From Amoebidium appalachense (Eukaryota > Ichthyosporea): a stretch of DNA of 64,000 nt. Location: positions 2,604,001-2,668,000 of the forward strand of contig CAVNZM010000013.1 of assembly GCA_963693365.1 (NCBI GenBank), in the 5' to 3' direction. Positions 49,095 to 60,194 of this stretch are shown here, piece after piece; the stretch's first letter is position 1; the number at the start of each line of letters is the position of its first letter. A program made the position numbers and the translations under genes. Below the pieces are notes generated by a model. It saw nothing but the letters and a program-made list of their open reading frames with translations, was not told the origin of the DNA and did not search any database.

Positions 49095-50270
49095 CGGTTT
49101 GGTCCGACACCTGTGGGGTTGGTTCCCACTTGTCGCTTACGGGGTCGTATGCACGACCTTCCGCCAGCGCGAACAGTTCGCAGAAGAGCTCGATTTCCAT
49201 CTCGCATCGGCGTTTGCGCTCGAGCAGTTTCTCACCAGAAAACATTGGTTCCTTCGTGTCCGTGTCTATCACGCTCGTAGCATCGTTTTCCAACTTTGCG
49301 AGGAACTCTTTTGCCTTGCTGATGCGTACACGACAACCTGTGGCGCACGCATTCTTAGCAGACACTTTACGTTCTTTGTCTGCTTTCTGAATGTTTTCCG
49401 GCGCGCATGGGTCGTAGCTTGGGAGGTGGGTGAAGAAGCTTCCACACCCCTTTGTCGCGTCACGGATGAACGCACGGTTATAGTCGCCCCGTACTGCTAC
49501 TTCCAGCACATCGTATCCAATGAAGGACAGACAAAGGATGCGAGAGCACCGGAAGCCGAGAGCCTTGAAGATGGACCACATGGCCCTGTGTGGGCGTCTG
49601 CCGTGCTTGACTTTGAAATACACCCTCTCGTATTTGGGTGGGATGTTGATGTTACCGTTTGCTTGGGTGTTCCCCTTAGCCGGCGGTTTGGGAGGGGAGT
49701 TGCGGCGGTACTCGTTGCCTGCAAGAATGCTGGCATATGTTTCCTTGGCAATTTGGCGGAGCTCGGGTGTTTACGAGAGTTCGCATATTCTAGGAACTCT
49801 GCCGGGAGCTGTGCTTCCGGTCCTGTGTTGTTTTGTGTTGGGGTGGAAATGTCTCCGTCGCGAGATGTTTGCTCATGAGTTTTGGGGTTTTGCGATCCAC
49901 TAATGTTTAGCTGGGCTGTGAGTGAATCAATGGTGAGCTTGAGTTGGGTATTTTCTGTTTGGAGTTTTTCTATCATGTTCTTGAGTGGTAACAGCTCATC
50001 TAGCTGTTTCTTAACGAGGGCAAGTTCTGCCAGTACTGTATCAACCGAAAGTTTCGGCATGGTTGTTATTGTGTTTCTACGGAGTGGTGTGGTGTTATTC
50101 TGAATGGGTAGTGTATTGTAAATAGGTGTTGCGCTTAGTCTAAGGCGATGTTTTTCTGGTTGTGCATCTGTGGTAGGTGTATCTGCTGGACGTTTTAATG
50201 GTCGCACATGTGTGATGGGTGTAGATGGAACTTTGAAAGAGGTTCTGAAACGATTATAGGCATGTGCCAT
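49087..50270 (-). pseudogene. LINE ORF1 (coiled-coil RNA-binding type), one frameshift
   Basis: Two overlapping frames together make one ORF1 of about 394 residues if a single missing base at about 49760-49775 is allowed for. The first part starts at ATG 50270 with a basic Pro-rich segment, then a leucine-rich coiled coil at about residues 78-125 (VKKQLDELLPLKNMIEKLQ). The second part, from about 49765 to the TAA at 49087-49089, reads on through QIAKETYASILAGNEYRR and has GFRCSRILCLSFIGYDVLEV, a pattern seen in LINE ORF1 proteins, and a charged C-terminus. ORF1 proteins normally trimerise and coat element RNA (family knowledge). With the shift, only a truncated product would be made from this copy. 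Confidence 0.8.
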
Positions 50271-50285
50271 GACATGGATGGGGGT

Positions 50286-50916
50286 GTTCCCCGGCCCTTA
50301 GGGCCACGGATGGCCTGGTTTAGGGGTGGATGCGCGAAGGATACTATTTATTAGCAGATAATAAAGAGCGACATTTGAATCGATGTGTGCGACTGAATCG
50401 ATGTGTGTGTTAAATCCCCCGTGATGTTTGATTTGATATTGGAATTCAGACGTTCCAATCAAATCACCTGAACATCACACTGCTGAGTCTGTGGGGACTC
50501 ATTTTATCACTTTGTTTACATTCCCATCATTCCATATCACAAACGCCAAATTGGGGATATTTTTCTTCTCTTTCTTCTCCGTCTTCTTCCTAATAATCAA
50601 CGTTTCATTACACATCTCGCTATATTATTTATTTTCTTAAAAAAAACACCATACTATTATGCACTGTTAGCTGCGTAGATAAACGCACAGTCGTGATCTC
50701 ATGCTAGCTTGCCGCCGCCGTCACAGTTTTATCAGCGCAAGCGCATCACAAGCAAGACCGTGTCTACAGCCGCAAGGCGATAAAAAACCGCAGCGCAGAC
50801 GCAGAGGCACTAGTCCGTTGAGGCCTGCTTAGTGATCACACTTCAACTTTCGCTCGGACAGAAACACGTACGCCCATCTTCTGTACAACCCCAGCGATCA
50901 CCCGACAAAACACAAA
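50286..50916 (+). promoter_or_regulatory. Upstream region of the first saposin-A gene
   Basis: Ordinary sequence without runs. A pair of inverted pieces, TTTGATTTGATATTGGAA and TTCCAATCAAATCA, lies near 50427-50467. CGATAAAAAACC (about 50778) is a possible TATA-like site about 135 bp before the ATG. The start context is ACAAAATGG. The promoter assignment is by position only. Confidence 0.35.
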
Positions 50917-51498
50917 ATGGCCTCCGTTCTTCGTCGTGCAGGCGGACTCCTTTGCCTTGTGGCCCTCATTGGCGATGCATCTGCCCGCAGCAGCGAGAGC
51001 AACAACATGCTCAAGGTGGCCCTGGCTGGTTCAAACCCGTGCACTCGCGGCCCCTCCTACTGGTGTTCGTCGAGAGACACTGCAAAGTCGTGCAACTTTG
51101 AGCCTTTGGACTGCTGGAAGTACTGCGACCCTCGCGGACAGGCGCCCATGAACTCCATCCTGTGCAACGAGTTGATGTCTATCTACGCCGCCGGCGCCCA
51201 GAACAGCGCTGCTGTCGCATCGGCAAAGAGGATGCTCCGTCCTGATAACGGCGCCGACAAGATTCGTGTTGGCAATAGAAACCGTGATAACTTGAACATT
51301 GTTAACGATGGCTTCAAGAGCGGGGCACTTGGGGCAAACCCGTGCACCTACGGGCCAAGCCACTTCTGTCGGTCGATTGACAATGCTTACAACTGTGGGC
51401 TTGACGAAGGCGATTATGAGGTAGCGTGTGGGAGGTACTGCGCCTCGAACGATATTGATAGCGATGTGTGCGAGTATTTGGACACCATGCGCAGATAA
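50917..51498 (+). CDS. Secreted protein with two saposin-A-type domains (1)
   Basis: Single-exon frame of 193 residues from ATG 50917 (context AAAATGG) to TAA 51496-51498. Residues 1-23 are a signal peptide (LLCLVALIGDASA). The first domain (about 40-85) has CTRGPSYWCSSRDTAKSC, the C-x7-C-x8-C core and WC...TA..C signature of saposin A-type domains, plus three more Cys (66, 70, 83). The second (about 141-187) repeats CTYGPSHFC with Cys 143, 151, 160, 171, 175 and 185. The linker has KRML (104-107) and RDNLNIVNDGF, both conserved in the paralogue at 54.25 kb. Saposin-A domains usually flank lipid-binding saposin-B domains in precursors, but here no B domain exists. Function unknown; extracellular or lysosome-like location is inferred. 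An AATAAA lies at 51927-51932. Confidence 0.85.
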   Translation: MASVLRRAGGLLCLVALIGDASARSSESNNMLKVALAGSNPCTRGPSYWCSSRDTAKSCNFEPLDCWKYCDPRGQAPMNSILCNELMSIYAAGAQNSAAVASAKRMLRPDNGADKIRVGNRNRDNLNIVNDGFKSGALGANPCTYGPSHFCRSIDNAYNCGLDEGDYEVACGRYCASNDIDSDVCEYLDTMRR

Positions 51499-51620
51499 AT
51501 AATTTTTGTTGTTGGCCCTAGCGCTTGCCAAAACAGATGCGCGCACACGTACACATACACTGGGTGTACATGTACACATACACACAGGTATGCGCATGCA
51601 CACACACACACACACAAACT

Positions 51621-51653
<33 letters not shown>

Positions 51654-53659
51654 TATTTAATACGTTGCATATAAGGGACTCTTCAGCACAGCCAATTCCA
51701 AGTGACCGATGATGCATGGTTAGTTAATATGATGTTGATTCAATATGCTCAAAGGACAGACTCCCCGAACCCAGGCTTAGCAAGTTGCTCATTGATAGTG
51801 CCCATTACATTCACTTTGTGCTTGCCGGGGGCAACTGTTACAGACAGTGTCGTCTGATTTGCATCAATTTCCTGTGTAAATGTGTTCTGGCCTTGAGACT
51901 AAGTAGCAGTGCACTATTTGTCCTGGAATAAAATAAAAATGTCTCTCCCGCATGCTTTTGATGAATTGGCCTGGTGATTGTTGATTTTCGCAACTGCCCC
52001 CCCCCCCCCCTCCCTCCCCCCCCCCCCCCCCTCCCTCCCTCCCTTTCCCTCCAATGACCAATACACGCACACACACGTGATCACACGCGCACACACACAC
52101 ACAGACACGCACGCTCACACCCACGCGTGCACACTATCGTGAAAGACACTTGTCCGCAAGTAAGGGCATAGTAGATTGATATTGGGGGGCCAATGGGAGA
52201 CCCTGTGAGTCACACCATGGTTGCACCGTGATGCCTCTTTTTTGTTTTGCTTTGTTTTCTTTTTTTTGTGTGTGGGTGGGGGGGGGGGGGGGGGGGGGGG
52301 AGAGACAGAGACAGAGAGAGAGAGAGAGAGAGACTCTCAGTGATTCAATCATCCGCCAATAGTGACAGTGAGATACAAGTGCAAAAAAAAAAAGAGACTA
52401 ATATAGTGATAGTTCGCATGGCACATTTCTAGACTCCAGACTGGAGAGAGCCTTCGGGAGGAAGGGGGAGAGTAGAGAGGGAGACGTGTCAGACATCAGA
52501 GACAGAGTCGAGAGAGAGAGAGCGCCTCGGTGAGAGAGGGGGGGAGGGGGGGGGGGGGGAGGGGGGGGGGGGGGGAGGGGGGGGGACCGTGCATATGTCA
52601 GAAACAGCCGGAGAGAGAGGAGAGCTCGAGCTCAGTGCAGCAACAGTTCGAATATTATGCACGAGGCTGAGTGAGTGAGGGATGGTGTCATGAGCTGATG
52701 AAAGGTGTTGCTAGAATATCAATGGGAGTGGTCCAGGAAAGGAAAAGGAGAGGCTGAGGGGATGGGGCGGGAGGACAGGTGGGATTGACGGCATCGCCAC
52801 TTCGGACACAATTGCAAATGCCGTATGTACATCTCATCGATATCATTAGGGCAGTGACAGTATTTGGGCGAACTTCGCGGCCCCTTCCTGGTCAGCTTCC
52901 GGCGGCCCCTGACGTCATCACACTTGCGCAAGGGCCTGTTATACAGGGCGGTCACTGGTCCCTCTAACTCACAAAACTTTTGTGCCAAAAAAAATAGTCT
53001 ACATTTCAAGACTCTGTGTTGACTCAATCTTGCGTTACCCATAGTCCCGTCAAGATCAACGTGACGTCACCCTGTTTTCCGAAGAATCAGCGCTCGAAAA
53101 GTTTTGATCGTACCTAAAAGGTTATCGAATTTGATTTTTTTTTAATACCAAGCGCGCATTTTCCTGTACACAGGCCCTTTTTTTCCATAATCCATTATTA
53201 ACAAATGGCTTTTAATTGCTTTTCGTAATGAGGTCGCAGTGTTTGTCGTGGTATACGTAGATACGACCCCTTTGAAACCAAATTCGAACCCTGCCTCGGC
53301 AGGATGGTGTGAAATCTTTTTCATAAAAAGTCACATAGAGTATTCTGCGAGACGTCACTCAGACGTGTACAGCTTGTCTCTCTTTTTTTCTTTTAATATT
53401 ACGTAAGTATTTTTACATGTGCGCACACAAAGGCTTCGCCCGTCATGGCCAATTGTCGTAGCATTAGTCATTACTATCTCGTATTATTATTGTTAAACTG
53501 TACATGTGACACGTGTACACGACGCGGGGCCACAGGCAGACGTCGCGATTGTCAACTTGCAAATATTTGAAGGCAGAGAAATGAAACGGCCTAACGGGCG
53601 AAAGGGAGATTATGAGGGCAATGAAGAGTTTTTTTTTTTTTTTTTTTTTTTTTGGGGGT

Positions 53660-53705
<46 letters not shown>

Positions 53706-54250
53706 CAAAACTGCCACCGCGTGAGATTACTTGGAATGTATTTCACCATCCAATCAAAATCGACGTCTTTGTTTGTTTACATTCTTTGCATTTCCCGTTA
53801 AAAGTTCAATCCTCACCATTATGCGGTTTTTCTTCTCTTCTGCCATTTCTATTTTCCCTTTCAGCACTCCATTTGCTAAATTTTTTTAACCAAATTATTC
53901 TCTACATGCATCCGTTTCCAAAAAGATTTACGCTCAATATATGTTCCAGCCTTTTCTTCAATTACTATGTAACAATCGTCGTCACGTGTGCAGCGCCGCC
54001 CATATGCATGGGACCCGCTGAGTGGCGCTGACCGTCGGCGCCATAGTGTGGCACAGTCTGACATCTGACACAGAGGTGACCCCCTGCATTGGCAAGAGCA
54101 TAAGCCTGTGTGAAAAACTTTTCAACACCAAAAAACGAACGAACGAGCGTGATACGAACACGCTGCATGCACATATAATAGAGTCTAGCGATTTTATGCA
54201 TTTTAATATATCCTTCCACCCACTTAGGCAAATAATATTAAGCAACTAGA
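51499..54250. other. Spacer between the saposin-A paralogues
   Basis: (AC)n-like sequence lies at 51596-51650, C-runs at 51998-52032, a G-run and (GA)n at about 52267-52333, G-rich DNA at 52538-52586, and a T-run followed by a G-run of about 45 at 53629-53704. CCAATCAAAATCG lies at about 53750. The remaining sequence is ordinary. A minus-strand frame at 52719-53042 has no recognised domain. No further gene is supported. Confidence 0.65.
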
Positions 54251-54946
54251 ATGACGTCCATACTTTCTCGCCTAGGCGGTCTGAGTCTTTTTTGCTTTGC
54301 GTTGCTCATAAGCAATGCGTCCGCGCGCAGCTGGTCAAGCAGCAACAAGGTGGCGCGCAAGATGTCCGTTAAAGTTGCGGACCCATGTTCAACATACGGC
54401 CTCGCCTACGTGTGTGCGTCGAGGGACACTGCGCGCTCGTGCAACTATGATCCGTTGGACTGTAGGGATTACTGCGACGTTCACAGCGACGCCCCTATGA
54501 ACTCCCCTCTGTGCAACGAGTTGTGGTCGATGGTGAACATTGAGGGAAAGAGGATGCTCAATATCAACAACCGTGACATGATGGTGTACGATGACTTTGT
54601 CGGATACAAGAGAAACAAAAACTGGCAACTTCGAGAAGTTTTTCACAAGAGAAACCGAGAGAATCTGAACATGGTGAACGATGGGTTCACGAACGAAGGC
54701 AAGACACAGGCTGACATGGATTGGCACAACGGAAGATTTAAGAGCGAAGAGGTTGGTACCTATACAAACTTGTGTGCTTCCGAGGGCGTTATGCACTACT
54801 GCCGATCAAGGGAGATTGCAGAGGAGTGCGGGATTAAAGAAAGTGACTATGAGGTGGCTTGTGGTGACCTGTGTAAGAAAATCTCAAACATGAGGATTTA
54901 CATGGGTGTGTGCATGTATTTGAAAGAAAAATATTCCCGAAATTGA
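54251..54946 (+). CDS. Secreted protein with two saposin-A-type domains (2)
   Basis: Single-exon frame of 231 residues from ATG 54251 to TGA 54944-54946, a diverged paralogue of the gene at 50.92 kb on the same strand. Signal peptide at 1-25 (LSLFCFALLISNASA). The domain 1 cysteines are 46, 55, 64, 71, 75 and 88 (CASRDTARSCNYDPLDC). The domain 2 cysteines are 175, 184, 193, 204, 208 and 221 (ESDYEVACGDLC). Order, spacing and the DYEVACG motif match the paralogue. The linker is longer, carries GKRML (99-103) and RENLNMVNDGF, and has several more basic pairs. No saposin-B domain is present. A tandem duplication about 3.3 kb apart is inferred. AATAAA lies at 55433-55438. Function unknown. Confidence 0.85.
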   Translation: MTSILSRLGGLSLFCFALLISNASARSWSSSNKVARKMSVKVADPCSTYGLAYVCASRDTARSCNYDPLDCRDYCDVHSDAPMNSPLCNELWSMVNIEGKRMLNINNRDMMVYDDFVGYKRNKNWQLREVFHKRNRENLNMVNDGFTNEGKTQADMDWHNGRFKSEEVGTYTNLCASEGVMHYCRSREIAEECGIKESDYEVACGDLCKKISNMRIYMGVCMYLKEKYSRN

Positions 54947-55438
54947 ATTACGTTACGTACATAATTATATACACCATCACACATACACTGTCAGAAAGAA
55001 TATGTCAGATAGCGTACGTGGTAGGTGTCAGGCTCTTCTACAGGTCGGTCTAACTTGATATATATGGGCCACGGGCGCTATATGTATAACAGTAATTTCT
55101 GGCTCCGGCACTTTCGACTCTTAAACTGTTCGATCGGTTAATATCAGAATTGAAGCTAGCCTGGGGTAATTATAAGAAGATTCAAACTCGCACACAGTGG
55201 AATTCACTGATTCGCGGAGGTTCTCTGACAACTGAGTTCACTTGTCAATTTGAATCGTTCCACATTTTCCCCGTTTTTTTTTTTTTTTCTTTTTTTTTTG
55301 TAGCTGTAGTGTTGATTCGATTATTAATTACACATATCTTTAGTAAAGAGTGGCTTCTGTATTTGATCCTAGGACATTTACAGGGTTTGCTAGGCGGATG
55401 TGGTAGACTAAAAAGTGGCAGCTTGTGCAACAAATAAA

Positions 55439-56364
<926 letters not shown>

Positions 56365-56550
56365 GCATATCACCATAAATAAGAGCATATATCACAAATG
56401 CTATAGAAGTGTATCATAATAACAACATATCACGATAGAAGCCGATATCATAATGGGAACATATCACACTAGAAATGATATCACCATAGGGGCATCTATA
56501 GGAGCACATATCACACAACATGAGCATATCACAATAGGAGCATAGGACCC
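56365..56550. repeat. Degenerate 16-18-bp minisatellite
   Basis: About nine loose copies of CATATCACNATAGNAGN follow one another with a period of 16-18 bp, for example CATATCACGATAGAAGC, CATATCACACTAGAAAT and CATATCACAATAGGAGC. There are no constant repeats with unique spacers, so it is not CRISPR-like. Confidence 0.7.
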
Positions 56551-57173
56551 CCCCTCCCCCCCCCCCCCTCGATCCCCCTCCCCCACTTCCCCCCCCCCCC
56601 CCCCCCCTCCCCTCTCTCCCCCACGACATTTTCTCCTCCTTCTCCCCTTCTAATTAGTGGTGGCACATATAGCCTTATGAATCGCACCTACTGGACACTT
56701 ACGAGCATCTATAAAGTTGAAAAACTCTACACAACATTTTTTTGCACAACATAATGTCCAAATAAATCAAGGGGATTTTTCCTCCCCTGGGCTGGGAGAA
56801 CCCCCCCCCCCTCCCCCCCCCTTCCCCCACAGCCCCCCCCCCCCCCCCCCCCCCTCCCTCCCCCCCCCCCAAACCCCACCCCCACACCCCACCCCTCCCC
56901 ACCTTGGGCCCTCCCCACCCCACCAAACGTATGTGCGCGCACACACACATTGTATATACACACACACGTGCGCGCATGCACACACACGGCATCCTGGCTG
57001 CCCCTCTTCCCCCCTTCCCACCCCTCCCCCCCCCCCCCCCCCTTCCCCCCCCTCCTTGTACCACCCCGTCCTGCGACGGCTACCGTGCCCCTGTACCCTG
57101 CCTTCCCCCCCCCCCCCTCCCCCCCCCCCCTCCCCCCACCCATATAACCCGCCCACCCACCCACCCACCCACC

Positions 57174-57206
<33 letters not shown>

Positions 57207-57260
57207 CGGAGCACACCCTTGCGGCAAGCTACCTCCCCCCACCCATTTCTCCACCCCCCA

Positions 57261-57307
<47 letters not shown>

Positions 57308-57815
57308 AAAAAAGGAGAAAACCTACGTTCAATATGCCACACCAGCTTTTCTACTTCACTTTGCCCCCCTCCTCCCCCCCCCCCCCCTCTCCCCTCCCCC
57401 CCAACCCCCCTCCCCCCCCCCCTAGCCTACCCCCTCCCCATCTCCCCCCCCAAATCCCTCACTGGGGGGTGGGGGGGGGAAGGGGGCAGAAGGGGGGGGG
57501 GGGAGGGGGGGGGGGGGGAGGAAGGGTTGGTTGCGTGGTGCATGGACGAAAAAACACATCAGCCAGGGGCTACCAACCACTCACACCGCATGCATTCTGC
57601 ATGTAGTATGGGGTGGTGAGAGACCTATCCCACTGAGCCCGTAAACCAGGGAATCACTGGAATTCCGGAATTAATGGCAAAATGTGATTGGTTGATTTAG
57701 CAGCCGTGCCTGGGGCTGATCTAGACAGATAATGGTTACTTCTTGGAGCCCTCCCTATATACACATGCTACCATCGGCTTATAGGTCTCTTAACTTGTGG
57801 TTTTGGCCGTTTTTA
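56551..57815. repeat. C-rich low-complexity DNA with (AC)n
   Basis: C-runs occur throughout, (CCCA)n-like repeats at 57150-57183, and (AC)n at 57184-57206 and 57264-57306. A G-rich patch is at 57463-57525 and ordinary sequence at 57526-57815. No gene recognised. Confidence 0.85.
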
Positions 57816-58060
57816 GGGGGGTTTGCTTAAGGCCGATATATGGGCCTTTCCGTGTCAGGCCAAGATCCTGTCTGATGCCCAAATCACCAATCACAAAGCG
57901 TAACTCGCCTTCGGGTCTGACCCGACCCGGATCTCTGGGGGGTTTTCTTAGGCCGATTTATTGTCACAGCTTTTTGGTCCTCGGATCGGGCCATATGATG
58001 TTTGATGCGCACCAAGCCAATCATATTACACATATCCTATTCAGTTCTGACCCGACCCGA
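57816..58060. repeat. Diverged tandem repeat, two units of 120-130 bp
   Basis: Both units begin GGGGGGTTTNCTTA plus GGCCGATNTAT (57816 and 57937), contain a GATG-CCAATCA-like middle, and end TTCNGNTCTGACCCGACCCG (near 57910 and 58040). The middle parts are poorly conserved. Confidence 0.7.
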
Positions 58061-58477
58061 ATAACTTACAGAAGCCCCTTTTAAATACATAGCACCTCAT
58101 CGTAGGGGGGCCTAGGCCCGTGAACGAAACGGTAAACGGTACTGAAAAATGATTGGGTGAAGCTGAAGGCTATACTTAGGTGTAGTTGTGGGGTGTGTGC
58201 TAGTTCCTACTTTAAATTGTGTAGCCTCCGTTTTTCCATGATGATTGGATAGTACATAGTTGTGGTAACGCAAAATTTAATGACTCGTTAGCTACTTTAA
58301 CCAAATTGAATCACAGTAAGGATTTGTGTAAGTGGGTTTTGCAGCCGAATAGCATGAGGTCATTTTATAGGTTTAAGAAGATTTTGCTGGCGCGTTTGTA
58401 GATTGATTTTGCCTGTAAATTGGGACCTTGAATCTACGGATCTAGATGGTAATGTTGTGGGTGCTACGGCCGTGTGT

Positions 58478-58508
<31 letters not shown>

Positions 58509-58772
58509 GGGGGGGGAGGGGGGGGGGGGGGGGGGGGGGGGGGGAGGAGGGGGGGGGGAGGGGGGGGGGGGGCGGGAAAGGGGGCGAGCGAGGGGGGAGG
58601 GGGAGGGGCGGAAGGAATGGGGAGGGATTTGATCGCGGAACAGGGTAACACTTACCTGAGGTTGAGAAACACGGTGCATGGCACAGTATGTATAATGTTA
58701 TGCAAAAGAAATCGCGAACTATATATAAAAATCAGCAACGCGTACTATAGGCAGCATAAGCAGAGCCCGGGG

Positions 58773-58838
<66 letters not shown>

Positions 58839-58866
58839 ATGTGTGTGTGTGCGCGCGCGTGTGTGC

Positions 58867-58959
<93 letters not shown>

Positions 58960-59323
58960 CTTGTCTGTGTGTGTTTTTGTGTGTGTGCCGTTCTGGTCCT
59001 TTTTTTTTTTTTTGTGTGTGTGTGGGGGGGAGGGGGGGGGGCGGGGCATGAGAAACTGGGGAGGGGGGGGGGTGGGGGGAACCTTGGGGGGAGGGGGGAG
59101 GGGCGCAGGGGGGGAAGGGGGTGGACGGAGGGGGAGGACGGAGGGGGAGATGGGGGGGGGGGGGGGGGGGACCTTTTTTTTGGGGGGGGGGGGGGGGGGG
59201 GGGGGGGAAAGAGGGTAGGAGGGAGAGGACGGAGGGGGAGGCGGAGGGGGGGTGGGGGGATGAATAGGGAGGGGCTGGCATATTGGTCTTTCGTTTGCGA
59301 GAGCATTCGCGTGTGTTGCAACA

Positions 59324-59358
<35 letters not shown>

Positions 59359-60194
59359 ACGCGCGCGTGCGTGTGTGCGCGCGCGTGTGCGCGTAAGACC
59401 TAGTGGATGCCCCCCTCCCTTCCCTCAACGGGGAGGTTAGAAGGGGAAGAGGGGGGGGGGGGGTTGCGGACGGGGACGGAGCAGAGTATACCAGTGAGAG
59501 GCACGGTCATACACGGACTGATGCTGACTGGTTTACTCTGCAATATGTGTGTAACAGCAAATTCGAAAGGACGGCACCGGAAACGGGAAGGGGGGTGGGG
59601 GAGGGGGCAGGGATGGGGGGGGGGAGAGTTGGAGAGGGGGGAGGATGGGAGGGGGGAGGAGGAAGAGGGGGGGGGGGGGGGGGGGGGGGGTTGGAATTAT
59701 GCGCTACAGTGCACGAAGTACAGATCCAACTGGGACAAGATTTCGAAAATGCAGAGGGCAAGAAACGTAAATTATGTAACATAAGCAGTTCCCATACCGG
59801 GAAGGGGGGGGGGGGGGGGGGGGGGAGAACGAAGGGAACACCATGCAAAGGAGGGGAGGCGGGGAGGGGAGGGGGGGGGGGGGGTATTCACGACACCGAG
59901 TTATAGTTTACAGTGCATGGCGCACACAGTGCAACCAATAAGAATGATATTTATTTATAGAACGTGTTGTTCGAATCACCTATAGACCACACGGGCGAAA
60001 GCCCTGGGATAGTATTCAACTACTACTAAATACATGATAATGTCCTGCTGAGCGTGGGCAGCCGACATCGCCAATCTTTAAAAAAGTCCTTTATAACATG
60101 AAATTTCCGATTCTGGAAAATTCGGATCATAATGAAGATTAAGTTTGTGGAAATTCGATTGCCGAATATACACATTTCTCATTTTTTTCTCCCC
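58061..60194. repeat. G-rich and (GT)n DNA with short unique islands
   Basis: Ordinary sequence at 58061-58465, G-runs at 58491-58572, (GT)n at about 58773-58957 with an interruption, and G-rich DNA at 59025-59260 and 59595-59690. Two islands (59470-59595 and 59690-59800) have open frames but no recognised domain. 59900-60194 is the 3' flank of the minus-strand glycoprotein gene. Confidence 0.75.

Larger units (their letters stand above)
45561..50285 (-). mobile_element. Near-complete non-LTR retrotransposon (LINE), APE type
   Basis: Two ORFs in the order ORF1 (coiled coil) then ORF2 (endonuclease and reverse transcriptase), followed by (AC)n, a short spacer, an A-run and about 200 bp of tail. 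Two truncated relatives lie in the same window at 2.88 and 13.83 kb. The left limit is where similarity with the 13.8 kb copy ends. The right limit is uncertain, because only a few bases may precede ORF1. I cannot assign the clade: a two-ORF, APE-type element without a recognisable RNase H or terminal zinc knuckle. Confidence 0.85.

Noticed and set aside
50281-50295. GTTCCCCG near the LINE 5' end and beside its A-run as a target-site duplication
   Set aside because: An 8-base match in GC-rich DNA is weak, and the sequence next to the A-run is shared with another copy, so it is not a unique target flank.
56365-56550. CRISPR-like array
   Set aside because: Units are contiguous and degenerate without unique spacers, and the genome is eukaryotic.
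59403-59906. Coding exons in G-rich DNA
   Set aside because: Two short islands are open in more than one frame, and no domain, splice pattern or family resemblance was found.
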